Positions 34,158-43,378 of a stretch of 64,000 nucleotides of DNA are shown here, piece after piece. The notes under the pieces were generated by a model, which saw only the letters and a list, made by a program, of their open reading frames with translations, was not told where the DNA came from and searched no databases. Made by a program: the position numbers and the translations under genes. Origin of the DNA: JBNLAN01 sp050302175 (lineage in GTDB: Bacteria > Pseudomonadota > Zetaproteobacteria > Mariprofundales > Mariprofundaceae); NCBI GenBank assembly GCA_050302175.1, contig JBNLAN010000002.1, positions 1 through 64,000 on the forward strand, written 5' to 3'. Each line of letters opens with the position of its first letter. Position 1 is the stretch's first letter.

Positions 34158-35297
34158 TTGAACCCCTCTTCCATCGCCCGACTACTCATCTCCGACTCCG
34201 AGCACCATGCCGATATGCTTTACATATCCGGCATATTCGTACCCGATGCTTTCATTGCCATTGGCATCGGCAAAGAGTGGCACGGCCTCTTCTCTCCTCT
34301 GGAAGTGGATCGTGCCCGCAAGCAGTCGAAATTCAGTCATATCGAACTTGATTCACCATGGAAAGACCGGGCCAAGGCACGTGGGCGGGATGGTGGCCTT
34401 GTCGCCACAGCCGCCGAGTTTCTGGAGAGTCACCAGCTCTCCCGAATTGAAGTTCCCGGAGATTTTCAGGTGGCTTATGCCGACCAGTTACGCAACTGGG
34501 GATTCGAACTACAAGTGGCAAACGGCAGCCTGTTTCCTGAGCGCGAGATCAAGAACGAGGCGGAAATCCGTCATCTGGCCCACGCCGAAAAACTGACCAA
34601 AAACGGTATGCGGCAAGCCGTCGAGTTTCTCGGGTCTTGCGGCATCGATCACAATGGCATTCTCACACATCCTGAAACAGGCAAGCGAATCAAATCACAG
34701 GATGTCCGTGCCGTGATCGAAACCTGGCTGGTTGGGCATGGAGCCATGCCAGCCCACACCATCGTCGCCTGCGGACGTGAAGGTGCCGATCCGCATAATG
34801 TCGGGCACGGGTTTATCAGGGCGGGGGAACCGATCATTATCGATATTTTCCCGCGCGTGCTGGCAACCGGCTATTGGGGCGATATGACTCGCACCTTCAT
34901 CAAGGGCAAGGCCAGCCGTGAACTAAAACGCATGTATCAGGCTGTAAAAACGGCACAAAGCATCGGACTGGAGATGGTTTCCGAACATGTAAACGCTGCA
35001 TCCATCCATGTAGCAATTACCGACCACTTCGACTCTCAGGGGTTTAAAACCGGTATGCACAGAGGCAAGCAGGTCGGTTTTTTTCACGGCACCGGACACG
35101 GCGTCGGCCTCGAAATTCATGAGGCACCGCGAGTTTCAAATATCCGCCAGACTTTGCACGCCGGCCATGTTATCACTATCGAGCCGGGCCTTTACTACCC
35201 CAGGCTGGGCGGTATCCGGCTTGAAGATATGGTCGCCGTGCGCAGGAGTGGTTGTGATAACCTGACGCGATACCCGTGCCGCTTCGAGCTTCCGTGA
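34158..35297 (+). CDS. M24 family metallopeptidase (Xaa-Pro aminopeptidase-like)
   Basis: 379 aa. The C-terminal pita-bread domain carries all five metal ligands: IDIFPR, GDMTRTF, the His in GTGHGVGLEIHE, IEPGLYY and RLEDMV. The N-terminal about 140 residues form a creatinase-type regulatory domain. The TTG start at 34158 lies right behind the YihY stop, with a weak GGAAG site; a later ATG (Met20) is possible. Predicted to remove an N-terminal residue before proline or act on a related substrate. Confidence 0.85.
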   Translation: MNPSSIARLLISDSEHHADMLYISGIFVPDAFIAIGIGKEWHGLFSPLEVDRARKQSKFSHIELDSPWKDRAKARGRDGGLVATAAEFLESHQLSRIEVPGDFQVAYADQLRNWGFELQVANGSLFPEREIKNEAEIRHLAHAEKLTKNGMRQAVEFLGSCGIDHNGILTHPETGKRIKSQDVRAVIETWLVGHGAMPAHTIVACGREGADPHNVGHGFIRAGEPIIIDIFPRVLATGYWGDMTRTFIKGKASRELKRMYQAVKTAQSIGLEMVSEHVNAASIHVAITDHFDSQGFKTGMHRGKQVGFFHGTGHGVGLEIHEAPRVSNIRQTLHAGHVITIEPGLYYPRLGGIRLEDMVAVRRSGCDNLTRYPCRFELP

Positions 35298-35423
35298 TAT
35301 ACGGCACACTTACACCCTGATCTAAGCTCTTTTTTCACTATTTGCTTCACTTCCGCAACTTTTATCCTATAGTTGCAGAAGGGAAAGCGTTGAATCCCGA
35401 ATACGGTGTGTAAGGATGAAGCA

Positions 35424-36305
35424 GTGGAAGATCAGGATTTTCTTGATTTATCAGGCGTTCGTCCCCCTTCGAAGCTGGATGGGGATACATTTAACGATAG
35501 CACCTTCCCGATCCTGCAAGGGATCTCCCCTATACATGTCAAAATTCTGAAGAACTCGGCAAGGTTGATGCATGTCTCCAAAGGTGTGGAGATGTTGCAT
35601 GAGGGTGATAGCCCGCACGATCTCTATTTTGTTGAGTCCGGCAAACTTGCAGTCGCTAAAAAAGTGGGCGGTCAGACCAAGGTCATCGCACAACTGCTGC
35701 CGGGATCGGTTTATGGTGAAATTGGCGCCCTGCGCAAGAAAGTCAGATATGCCTCCGTCTATACCACGGAACCAAGCCGTATCTACCGCATCGATATGCC
35801 CGCCGTGCAACAGGTTCTTGAAGTCGACGCCGTTTTCAAAGAGCGCCTGAGTAAAATGTTGCACGAGCGCATGCTCGACAGCTTCTTCTTCAGTCACCCC
35901 GTCTTGCAAAAGCTCACCGCCGAAGAGCGGAAGGCCTTGGGGCAACACCTTAAAACCGTCTATTTTGAGACCAACACGACCATTTTCGCACAGGGAAATA
36001 AACCGAACGGCGTCTACCTGATCATCTCGGGCGAAGTTGAAGTGCGACACCGAGCATCCGCTACAGGCCCCGATATCCTGATTGAAATCCGGCGTGGCAA
36101 CGATGTGCTCGGTGAAGTGTCGGTGAAAAACGGAACAGCACTGGCTTATTCCGCCATTGCTGCCAGTGATACCGATCTGCTACATCTGGATGAAAAGGTC
36201 ATGAAAATGCTGGCTGCTAACTTCAAGGTTGTTCACTCCGCTCTGGAGACATTCTTCAAGCATCGCGCCGAACGAACCGTCGAACGCCTGAAAGAGAACC
36301 GCTAA
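35424..36305 (+). CDS. Protein with two tandem cyclic-nucleotide-binding domains
   Basis: 293 aa from GTG 35424, with AAGGA six bases upstream; a GTG at 35406 has no such site. Domain 1 spans about residues 40-150 (MLHEGDSPHDLYFVESGKLAV, GSVYGEIGALRKK), domain 2 about 180-280 (IFAQGNKPNGVYLIISGEVEV, GNDVLGEVSVKNGT). No DNA-binding or enzymatic domain is visible. It resembles eukaryote-style regulatory subunits but may not bind cAMP. It ends 4 bp inside the convergent yggU gene. Same-family gene at 32299-32694 lies 3 kb upstream. Confidence 0.8.
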   Translation: MEDQDFLDLSGVRPPSKLDGDTFNDSTFPILQGISPIHVKILKNSARLMHVSKGVEMLHEGDSPHDLYFVESGKLAVAKKVGGQTKVIAQLLPGSVYGEIGALRKKVRYASVYTTEPSRIYRIDMPAVQQVLEVDAVFKERLSKMLHERMLDSFFFSHPVLQKLTAEERKALGQHLKTVYFETNTTIFAQGNKPNGVYLIISGEVEVRHRASATGPDILIEIRRGNDVLGEVSVKNGTALAYSAIAASDTDLLHLDEKVMKMLAANFKVVHSALETFFKHRAERTVERLKENR

Positions 36306-36625
36306 CCCTTAACTGTCGCGAGCCACTCCGACAAGCTCGCCTGCAATTGCGCCACATCCCCGCTGATAAATAGCCGCTTTCGACGCGACTTATGCCCGGC
36401 CACCACCTCCACATTGGAGAGCGGAACTCCACATACCGATGCCAGCGCCTTCACCAAAGCCTTGTTGGCCTTGCCATCCTGTGCAGCTTCAGCGATAGAG
36501 ATTTTGAAGGCCTCCCCATGCATGCCGCGGAGTTCAGGTTTGCGCGCTCCGGGCTGCGCATGCACATCAAGATATACTCCTTTCTCGGCAAAAGTTATTG
36601 CCGGACTGGAAGACACAGGGGTCAA
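36302..36625 (-). CDS. yggU: DUF167 protein YggU
   Basis: 107 aa. The family signature is visible: VHAQPGARKPELRGMHG, AQDGKANKALVKALA and VEVVAGHKSRRKRLFISG. A small conserved protein of unknown role, nearly always behind yggT-proC. The start overlaps the yggT stop by four bases. It is the last gene of the long minus-strand run. Confidence 0.88.
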   Translation of the reverse strand: MTPVSSSPAITFAEKGVYLDVHAQPGARKPELRGMHGEAFKISIAEAAQDGKANKALVKALASVCGVPLSNVEVVAGHKSRRKRLFISGDVAQLQASLSEWLATVKG

Positions 36626-36927
36626 CCTGCGATCATGCCAACGGCAATACGGTAGAGACTCGGAACGACAAAATTATCGAGAAACATCAGAAAAAGAATC
36701 ACGATCATCGGCGACCAGTCCATGCCGCCGAAGTAAGGCACTCGCCGCCGCACGGGATAGAGCAGTGGTTCACTGAGCTGGATGATAATGCGCACCAATG
36801 GATTGTACGGATCAGGTGAAACCCACGACAGCACAGCGCGTGCAACCACCACAATCATCGCTGTCATCAACACAATATGCAGCACACCGGCCAGCGCCTG
36901 CAGAAAATAACCCACAACATACATCAA
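36622..36927 (-). CDS. yggT: YggT family membrane protein
   Basis: 101 aa with two hydrophobic helices (LQALAGVLHIVLMTAMIVVVARAVLSW region and IVILFLMFLDNFVV) around the family core SEPLLYPVRRRVP. Widespread in proteobacteria beside proC and linked to osmotic or ion homeostasis by context. Overlaps proC and yggU by four bases each. Confidence 0.88.
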   Translation of the reverse strand: MMYVVGYFLQALAGVLHIVLMTAMIVVVARAVLSWVSPDPYNPLVRIIIQLSEPLLYPVRRRVPYFGGMDWSPMIVILFLMFLDNFVVPSLYRIAVGMIAG

Positions 36928-37742
36928 CCCAGCTCCACCGAACGCTTACTGGCAGCCAGCACACCTTTGCGCACTGCGGTTGGCAAACCCTCTTCATACA
37001 TTGCATCCAGCGCTGCCTGTGTGGTGCCACCCGGACTACTTACCTGAGAACGCAACTCGGCGGGTGTGCGCCCGCTTTCAACCAGCATTCTGCCGGCTCC
37101 GGCGGCCGTTTGCGTGGCGAGTTTTGCGGCAAGCTCTGCGGGAAGGCCAAGAGAGACTCCGGCGGCTTGCATGAGCTCCGCCAGCAGAAAGAAATAAGCC
37201 GGTCCGCTACCGGATATTGCAGTCACTGCGTGCATCATCGACTCGTCTTCGATCCAGGCACACTCTCCCGATGCTGCCAACACATATTCGGCGCGCTTTT
37301 TATGCACCTCTACAGCATCGCTGCATAGCACCGACATGCCCGCGCCGACCAGTGCCGGCGTATTCGGCATCACGCGCACAAGATTAACCGGGTGGTCATC
37401 GAACATCTCGGCCAGCCGCTTACTACCAATACCTGCGGCAATACTGATCACGGTACAATCGGACTTCAGGTGCGGCGCAAGCCCCTGCACCGCTTGAGTC
37501 ATCTGCTGCGGCTTCACAGCCAGAACCAGTACATCTGCACAGGCGACCGCCTTATCCCTGTTACTGCTGCCTTTGATGCCGTAGGACTTTCCCAGCTCCT
37601 TTAATCGCGTCTCGTGCACATCGTTGACCCAGATATGATCTGCCTTGTGCTTGCCGCGGATCAGTCCCGCGATCAACGCCTCAGCCATATTACCGCCACC
37701 GATAAACACAACATTGGATTGCTGCATGGAATGCTTGCTCAT
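36924..37742 (-). CDS. proC: Pyrroline-5-carboxylate reductase
   Basis: 272 aa. Last step of proline synthesis, NAD(P)H-dependent. FIGGGNMAEALIAGL forms the nucleotide site; ISGSGPAYFFLLAELM and VSSPGGTTQAAL are the signature C-terminal motifs. It overlaps yggT by 4 bp and starts 2 bp from the yggS stop, so the block is one transcript. Confidence 0.95.
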   Translation of the reverse strand: MSKHSMQQSNVVFIGGGNMAEALIAGLIRGKHKADHIWVNDVHETRLKELGKSYGIKGSSNRDKAVACADVLVLAVKPQQMTQAVQGLAPHLKSDCTVISIAAGIGSKRLAEMFDDHPVNLVRVMPNTPALVGAGMSVLCSDAVEVHKKRAEYVLAASGECAWIEDESMMHAVTAISGSGPAYFFLLAELMQAAGVSLGLPAELAAKLATQTAAGAGRMLVESGRTPAELRSQVSSPGGTTQAALDAMYEEGLPTAVRKGVLAASKRSVELG

Positions 37743-37744
37743 AA

Positions 37745-38389
37745 CTACTCTTTCGCTCCTGATTCAAAAAGTGCGCTACCAAGACGAACCATGGTCGCAC
37801 CCTCCTCAACGGCGATACGATAATCGCCGCTCATCCCCATACAAAGCTCGCGCAGGCTCCCATCTGCAAGCCTGTCGCGCAAGTCACGCAAACGAGCAAA
37901 GCTCCGCCGCGCGTCACCTCCGGCGGCTGCCATGCACATCAACCCCACCGGCTCCAGCTGCGGGATCAAACCGATCTCACCAAGCAGGCCGGGAAGCTTC
38001 TCCGCCTCGATACCGTGCTGACCCGCCACCCCATCAATATTGACCTGAATCAACACCGGAAGCCGGCGACCTTCGACATGCTTTGCAACCGCCTCTGCCG
38101 TTTCAATATCCTCAAGGCTGTGCCACATATCGGCATACCGGCCGACATATTTTGCCTTGTTCTTCTGTAGCGGCCCGATCATGTGCCACCGACAATCCGG
38201 CCAACGCGCACTTCGATCCCGTAAATTCTGTGGCCGTGACTCCGCAAAATCGACCTGCCCTGCCCGCACCAGTGCTTCAACTGCTTCGTCCGGTGCATAC
38301 TTGGATACGGCCAGCAGCCGCACAGATTCTGGAAGCTCAGCACATAATTTCTGCCAATTTTTCAGCAAATACTCTTCGTCCATACTCAT
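37745..38389 (-). CDS. yggS: PLP homeostasis protein YggS
   Basis: 214 aa. Fold-type III PLP-binding protein; LLAVSKYAP holds the PLP lysine. WHMIGPLQKNKAKYV, IQVNIDGVAGQHG and LCMGMSGDYRIAVEEGATMVRLGSALF (landmarks MGMSGDY and GATMVRLGSALF) follow the family. Regulates free PLP and amino acid balance. Overlaps the upstream sugar-phosphate transferase by four bases. Confidence 0.93.
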   Translation of the reverse strand: MSMDEEYLLKNWQKLCAELPESVRLLAVSKYAPDEAVEALVRAGQVDFAESRPQNLRDRSARWPDCRWHMIGPLQKNKAKYVGRYADMWHSLEDIETAEAVAKHVEGRRLPVLIQVNIDGVAGQHGIEAEKLPGLLGEIGLIPQLEPVGLMCMAAAGGDARRSFARLRDLRDRLADGSLRELCMGMSGDYRIAVEEGATMVRLGSALFESGAKE

Positions 38390-39507
38390 TCAAGCTTGCG
38401 ACTATGGATCATCAGGAAACTCAACATCGCATAAGTAAAAATCGCCTGAAACAACAACAGCGCCACCCCAAACATCGAGCTTTCAACAATGGTTAGCGCT
38501 GCAGTCCCCATAATGGCCGAGATCGCCACAATCACCAGCACGGTCTGAAACTGGGTCAGTCCCAGATTCATCAGGCGATGGTGTAAATGATCACGCCCCA
38601 CATAGGCGATCCATTCCCTGAAACTATTCACGTCACCGCGGTAGATACGCGCTACAGTGGTATAGATCATATCGAAAATCATTACCGAAAAGATCAGAAG
38701 CGGAGCCGAATAGGCCTTGATCGCCCCCTCATCCGACCAGTCGCCAAGCACCGCCACACTTGCCATCATCCACCCGATATAGGTGCTGCCGACATCACCG
38801 AGAAAAACACGCGCCGGCCCCCGGTAACGGCCATTATCGGGCAGGAAGCCCACTGCAGCCCCGAACATTGGCAAACAGATCAACAGCATGTAGTACTGGC
38901 CGGTATACCAGGCCAGTAAGCCCATCAACAGACAAACCGTTGCGGCAAGAGAGGCAGCCAGACCATTGATTCCATCCATGAAATTATAGGCATTGGTGAT
39001 CCCAACCACCCAGAGAGCAGTGAGCAGATACTCAAGCCAGTCGCCCCACCATGCATCCGGTGCAAAATCGACATGCACCCCGAAATAAATCAGCACAGAA
39101 ATCGCCAGCAGCTGCCCCAAAAGTTTGAACGCGGCAGGCAACTCCCGCACATCATCCCAAAGCGAGAGCATCGCCACCATCAACGCAGAAAGACATACAC
39201 CCTTGAGTCCGAGCGAAAAATCAAAATTAAGCAGAAGGGTCAGGTTGGTCGAAACCAGCACCGCTACTCCGCCGATACGGGGAGTGGGCTGCTGATGTAC
39301 CCGGCGACTGGCATCAGGGTAATCCATCGCACCAAATTTGTGCGCGAGTCTGATTACCCAGGGCATCAATGCATAGGTAAGCAGGCCGGCAGCAGCCACC
39401 AGCCTTGCCGCCCGCAAAACCGGCTCTTCACCCCATGGCACCGATAGCACCAGCCCGACAATCAGCGCAGCCCAGCGTATCGCCCTCATATCCCTTACTG
39501 CATACAT
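38386..39507 (-). CDS. Undecaprenyl-phosphate sugar-1-phosphate transferase (WecA/MraY family)
   Basis: 373 aa, ten or more transmembrane helices. Transfers a HexNAc-1-phosphate to undecaprenyl phosphate, the first step of surface glycan assembly. Motifs: LSLWDDVREL (DDxxD-type), NAYNFMDGINGLAASL, FLGDVGSTYIG and the C-terminal HLHHRL. The extra soluble loop and these motifs favour the WecA/TagO branch over MraY. It overlaps the aminotransferase gene by 13 bp; a second ATG at 39489 would remove the overlap. Likely initiating enzyme of the cluster. Confidence 0.9.
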   Translation of the reverse strand: MYAVRDMRAIRWAALIVGLVLSVPWGEEPVLRAARLVAAAGLLTYALMPWVIRLAHKFGAMDYPDASRRVHQQPTPRIGGVAVLVSTNLTLLLNFDFSLGLKGVCLSALMVAMLSLWDDVRELPAAFKLLGQLLAISVLIYFGVHVDFAPDAWWGDWLEYLLTALWVVGITNAYNFMDGINGLAASLAATVCLLMGLLAWYTGQYYMLLICLPMFGAAVGFLPDNGRYRGPARVFLGDVGSTYIGWMMASVAVLGDWSDEGAIKAYSAPLLIFSVMIFDMIYTTVARIYRGDVNSFREWIAYVGRDHLHHRLMNLGLTQFQTVLVIVAISAIMGTAALTIVESSMFGVALLLFQAIFTYAMLSFLMIHSRKLE

Positions 39508-40529
39508 ATCTGGAATGCCTCATACATCCTGTGCCGCTCCTGCTCACTCATATCGGGCAACAGAGGCAACGAAACGCACTCCTCCACCGCCTGTCGCGCA
39601 TTCGGTGAAGCCCTGCCTCCAACCAGCATGTCGAGCGAAACAGGGGCAGGCTTTGCGGCAGCCACCCCCTGAGAGCGTAATGTTGCAATGCATGGCTCAG
39701 CCCCGATTGAAGCGCGCACAATATAGCGGTAACTGATGCCATCGGAATGCCGGTCGACAGGAACCAGCGTATCGGAGGAAACAAGCCATTGATCATATTG
39801 CCGCGCCAGCTCTTCTCGCCGGGAACGCTCCTCTCCGGCCCGTGCAATGCGGGCCATGGCAAGTGCCGCATGCAGATCAGACAGATGGTGATTTCCGGCA
39901 TAGGGAAGAGATGCATCCGCCGTGTCAGCATCTCGCATACGGCGAACCGTCTCAGCGAGCGTTTTATCGCGACAGGCGAGCACCCCGCCGTAGGCACCAC
40001 CCCAAGGCTTGGTGGCATACAGTGAAGTCACCGCAACATCGCCAAAGCTGCCCAGCGGCTTCCCATTCAGCATGCCTCCCGTACTTTGCGCCACATCCTC
40101 AATCACAGGGCAAGGCCACTTCACCGCGGCCATCTGCTCAACCATGCCGAAGGGATGCACCAGCACCAGTGCATCAACATCAGCGGCAACCTCCTTTGCC
40201 GCCGCCTCATCAAGCCGCAGATCGGAACGGCAATCCATGCAGACAGGCTCAGCTCCGGCGGCACGCACGGCAAAATAGACCGCGCGGCAGGCATAGGCCG
40301 GAATGCCGACCCTTCGCACAGAGTGTGTTATTTTCAGCGCCTGCAAGGCCAGCATGATCGCACTCGTGCCCGAATCCACAGCAACAGCAAACGCCTGCCC
40401 AAAGCTCTCCGCCACAAGGGCTTCCAGCTGTGCCACTTCGCGCCCCTCCGCAAGCTGCCCTGAGCGAATAACCCGCTCAGCCGCTTGCAAAAATGGCTCA
40501 TCAAAACATGGTCGGGAGTGTGGAATCAT
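39495..40529 (-). CDS. DegT/DnrJ/EryC1/StrS family sugar aminotransferase
   Basis: 344 aa. PLP-dependent enzyme that aminates keto-sugars on nucleotides. VAVDSGTSAIMLALQAL, VHPFGMVEQM, IEDVAQSTGG and SLYATKPWGGAYGG, where Lys in ATKPWGG is the PLP lysine, are in family order. The substrate is unknown. It is shorter than most members and has an atypical KPWGG context instead of the usual SFxxxK. Lies directly behind the initiating transferase and before the deacetylase gene. Confidence 0.85.
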   Translation of the reverse strand: MIPHSRPCFDEPFLQAAERVIRSGQLAEGREVAQLEALVAESFGQAFAVAVDSGTSAIMLALQALKITHSVRRVGIPAYACRAVYFAVRAAGAEPVCMDCRSDLRLDEAAAKEVAADVDALVLVHPFGMVEQMAAVKWPCPVIEDVAQSTGGMLNGKPLGSFGDVAVTSLYATKPWGGAYGGVLACRDKTLAETVRRMRDADTADASLPYAGNHHLSDLHAALAMARIARAGEERSRREELARQYDQWLVSSDTLVPVDRHSDGISYRYIVRASIGAEPCIATLRSQGVAAAKPAPVSLDMLVGGRASPNARQAVEECVSLPLLPDMSEQERHRMYEAFQICMQ

Positions 40530-40531
40530 GG

Positions 40532-41143
40532 CTACAGACGCAGCCGAACCGGAACAAATGCCTCGGCGCTGGTGAGCCTGCCCTGCACGCCACGAAAATG
40601 CGCTGTCGCCAGTGCGATCTCGACAATATCGAGCTTTACGCGTGTCGCGGTCACCTGCGAAGCATGCGCCTTCAGCGCCTCGATTTTTTGATTCAGCGTA
40701 TCCTGCAGATCCATATACACACAGGGCTCAAAACCGAGCGTGGACGGAGTCTCGAACGCCAGTACATTTGGTGTGTATCTTGTCACCGAATTGGCAACCT
40801 GCGCCATGACGCGGTGATCCTGATGCGTATCGTCGCGGTGGTTCACGTAAACGACATCCGGCTTCACTTCGGCAACAAGCGCCTCCATCGTCTTCATCAG
40901 CTCCATGGCCTGCTGCGGCAAGGTTGTATCGCCATAGCCTCCCCAGTGCAAATGGCCGATCCCCAATATTTTGGCCGAAGTCTCCTGCTCACGTTTACGT
41001 ACAACCGCATCGCCACCAGCTTCGCCATAGGTTGCAATAAATGTATGCACCTCATCGCCACGTGCGGCATGCACTGCCAGCGTGCCCCCGCAGCCAATCT
41101 CAATATCATCAGGATGCGCTGCCAGCGCCAGAATCTTTTTCAT
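40532..41143 (-). CDS. PIG-L/LmbE family deacetylase
   Basis: 203 aa. Zinc-dependent N-deacetylase fold: LALAAHPDDIEIGCGG with zinc ligands His and Asp-Asp, VVYVNHRDDTHQDHR. In surface-glycan clusters these enzymes deacetylate a HexNAc or aminosugar before further modification. It overlaps the WbqC gene by 35 bp, an unusually long overlap, and abuts the aminotransferase gene by 2 bp. Confidence 0.85.
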   Translation of the reverse strand: MKKILALAAHPDDIEIGCGGTLAVHAARGDEVHTFIATYGEAGGDAVVRKREQETSAKILGIGHLHWGGYGDTTLPQQAMELMKTMEALVAEVKPDVVYVNHRDDTHQDHRVMAQVANSVTRYTPNVLAFETPSTLGFEPCVYMDLQDTLNQKIEALKAHASQVTATRVKLDIVEIALATAHFRGVQGRLTSAEAFVPVRLRL

Positions 41144-41834
41144 ACCTTATTCCCCCCATCGCCCGAATCAAAGCAGGCGCTTCCGGGCCGACATTAAACA
41201 ATAAATCGAGTACCGACAAACAGGGCACAAAATCCCCGTGTAGCTGAGGATACACCGGCGGCTCCACCTCCTGAAAATAGAGCGCGATACCCGCCTCTGC
41301 AAATGCCTGCCTGTCGAGATAATGTCGACCCTCACGCCCCGACAGGTAGCCATCTGCATCAAGCTCCTTGCACAAACCGACCAGACGCTGTGTAGAATCC
41401 TGGCTGCTGGTACGCATATCCGAGGCCAAATAGAGCGGTGCGCTGCAGCCGCACATCTCACCCAGCAACCGGATCAAGGCCACATTCAGCGCACACAATG
41501 AGGTGCCGTGCGATTCAATGACCACTTTCAACTCGGGCCAATAGCGATCGAGATAGGGTGCGCGGGCATAGGCCTGTTCGATGGCGGCGATCTGTTTGCG
41601 TGCCCACGGCCCCGGACTCACCTGCACATCCTGTATAGGATCCGGAAAGCTGAAACTGACAGGCACCGTTACCCATTGCGGCCCATGCAAACTTTTGATG
41701 CGATTACGATTCTGCCACTCATTTTTATGAAACTGCACCGTATCAAGTACTATGAAAGCATCGGATAACAGCCATTTATGAAAAAAACCCGGCCACGGCA
41801 GATAATTGGGCTGATGGATGGTGACCAGCATCAA
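41109..41834 (-). CDS. WbqC family protein
   Basis: 241 aa. The opening MMLVTIHQPNYLPWPGFF with HQPNYLPW is diagnostic; NEWQNRNRIKS, and YLSGREGRHYLD follow. WbqC-like proteins occur in O-antigen clusters beside aminotransferases and are thought to attach an acyl or glycyl group to an aminosugar. No mechanism is shown by the sequence. Overlaps its neighbours on both sides. Confidence 0.88.
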   Translation of the reverse strand: MMLVTIHQPNYLPWPGFFHKWLLSDAFIVLDTVQFHKNEWQNRNRIKSLHGPQWVTVPVSFSFPDPIQDVQVSPGPWARKQIAAIEQAYARAPYLDRYWPELKVVIESHGTSLCALNVALIRLLGEMCGCSAPLYLASDMRTSSQDSTQRLVGLCKELDADGYLSGREGRHYLDRQAFAEAGIALYFQEVEPPVYPQLHGDFVPCLSVLDLLFNVGPEAPALIRAMGGIRYEKDSGAGSAS

Positions 41835-43378
41835 TCCGCAACCTCAACAAAAAATGGGTTCGCCTCCATACGCACGCCATATTGCGACGGAATGCGCAGC
41901 CGGATCACATGTTCGCCGGGCCCAAGGTTGAGAGGTACTCGCGTACCAGTCCCGGGTTTCAGGCCCGGCGTGACAGTCAGTTTACCATCAACAATCAGTT
42001 GCGCCTGCATAACGGGCAGCGGCTTCGGATTGGGATCGTTCACTATAAACTGCAGTGAGGCCTGCTGCTGCAATGTAAGCTTGAGTTTGCCGCCGGGCAG
42101 AATCTGGCGCCCTTGCGTATCTTCGACAAACAGAGCAGCGAACTTCAGATCATGCCCCTGCGGCACCTGCCAGCTGACCATCCGCCCCGCCTTCAATGCC
42201 GAGAGCACTGCGCCGGGACCCTTCTCTTCCGTCCCCTCCAGCCAGAGATCCATCGGAAAGTCCCCGACATGCACGCCATACTCGCCCTCGCCGTGAAAAT
42301 CGCCGGCCGCCACCCCCCACAGCGGACTCGCATGCTTGCCATGTGCATACTGCACAAGATAGCGATCCCAAGCCCCGCCAGGCTCGGTGTTGCTGTCGGT
42401 GTCGCCATAAACCGCAGCAAATGCATTCGCGGTCGGCTCCATAAAGACCCGCTCGCTATAGGGAGGGGTATCAAGGTGAACGCTCATCGGACCTTCGCGC
42501 ACGCCAGAGAGGGTGCCAGGATGCGCCCAGATGGTGAACAGGCCCTGCCGTCCTGCTTCAGCAATAAACGCAGCATCCGCATCATCGGAATCAGGCGATG
42601 AGAAGTAGGCGCCGGCAACTCCTGCAAACGCCAGCAACAGCAATACGGCACCCGCTTTACGGCGGCGTATCGGTAACAGCAGCAATATGAAGATCAGTAC
42701 TCCCCAAACCGCCAGCGACACCTCCCTGTTGCCACGGGCATACTCAAGTGAATAACTCGGCAATAACTCGATCTGCCGGGCACGCTCTATACCCAGAGCG
42801 ATGATATGACGTTCGGCATTCACCAGCGTCAGATCCCGAAATGGAATGCCATGCCAGTAATAGCCCGGCGTTGATTCGGTACCTGCCATGAAGCGTATGC
42901 CGGGAAACTGGTCCTGCACATGTGCCAGATCACCGAAGAACTCGGGCAGGCCAGTCGTATAGAGCGATGGGCGCTCTTCCGTATAGCCCAGTATTTGCGG
43001 TATCGGTTCCAGTCCGAAGCGGATTCCGGTGCGATCATGGTCTGTCACGGCCATCACCTCGATTCCACGCGCTTTCGCATATCTGGCAAGCTCGGAAATC
43101 GTATGCATGCCGTCGGAATGTGCGCTACGCACATCGATCAACAGCCGCACCGGCGCAACAGCCTGGGGTTGCGACATCAACGCACCGTTCTGCCCCTGCT
43201 TCTCCGCTGCACCGACCGGCCCCAGCTCGGCCAGCTCTTTCTGCAGCCGCTGATACTCGGGATCATTAAGCAGCTCATCGTAGACTGACGCTGCAACAGT
43301 GTTGCCGGCAAGCAGCAACCCTGCGGCAATCAACGCTACCAGCGTGCCCCTGCGACTATGTTTCGCAAGCCAGTGCAA
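41831..43378 (-). CDS. Membrane-bound PHP-domain hydrolase with split fold
   Basis: 515 aa from TTG 43378, which has AGGAGG nine bases upstream; longer starts run inside the upstream glycosyltransferase gene. A signal-anchor helix lies at 11-30. PHP metal motifs are split: IDVRSAHSDGMHT (81-93) and AVTDHDRTG (110-118) lie before, WAHPGTLSG (284-292) and AAGDFHGEGE (357-366) after, two transmembrane helices at about 221-237 and 243-259 joined by RRRK. By the positive-inside rule the whole hydrolase part faces the periplasm. The C-terminal about 120 residues are beta-rich. Substrate unknown; a phosphoester of the glycan or lipid carrier is conceivable. Confidence 0.8.
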   Translation of the reverse strand: MHWLAKHSRRGTLVALIAAGLLLAGNTVAASVYDELLNDPEYQRLQKELAELGPVGAAEKQGQNGALMSQPQAVAPVRLLIDVRSAHSDGMHTISELARYAKARGIEVMAVTDHDRTGIRFGLEPIPQILGYTEERPSLYTTGLPEFFGDLAHVQDQFPGIRFMAGTESTPGYYWHGIPFRDLTLVNAERHIIALGIERARQIELLPSYSLEYARGNREVSLAVWGVLIFILLLLPIRRRKAGAVLLLLAFAGVAGAYFSSPDSDDADAAFIAEAGRQGLFTIWAHPGTLSGVREGPMSVHLDTPPYSERVFMEPTANAFAAVYGDTDSNTEPGGAWDRYLVQYAHGKHASPLWGVAAGDFHGEGEYGVHVGDFPMDLWLEGTEEKGPGAVLSALKAGRMVSWQVPQGHDLKFAALFVEDTQGRQILPGGKLKLTLQQQASLQFIVNDPNPKPLPVMQAQLIVDGKLTVTPGLKPGTGTRVPLNLGPGEHVIRLRIPSQYGVRMEANPFFVEVAD

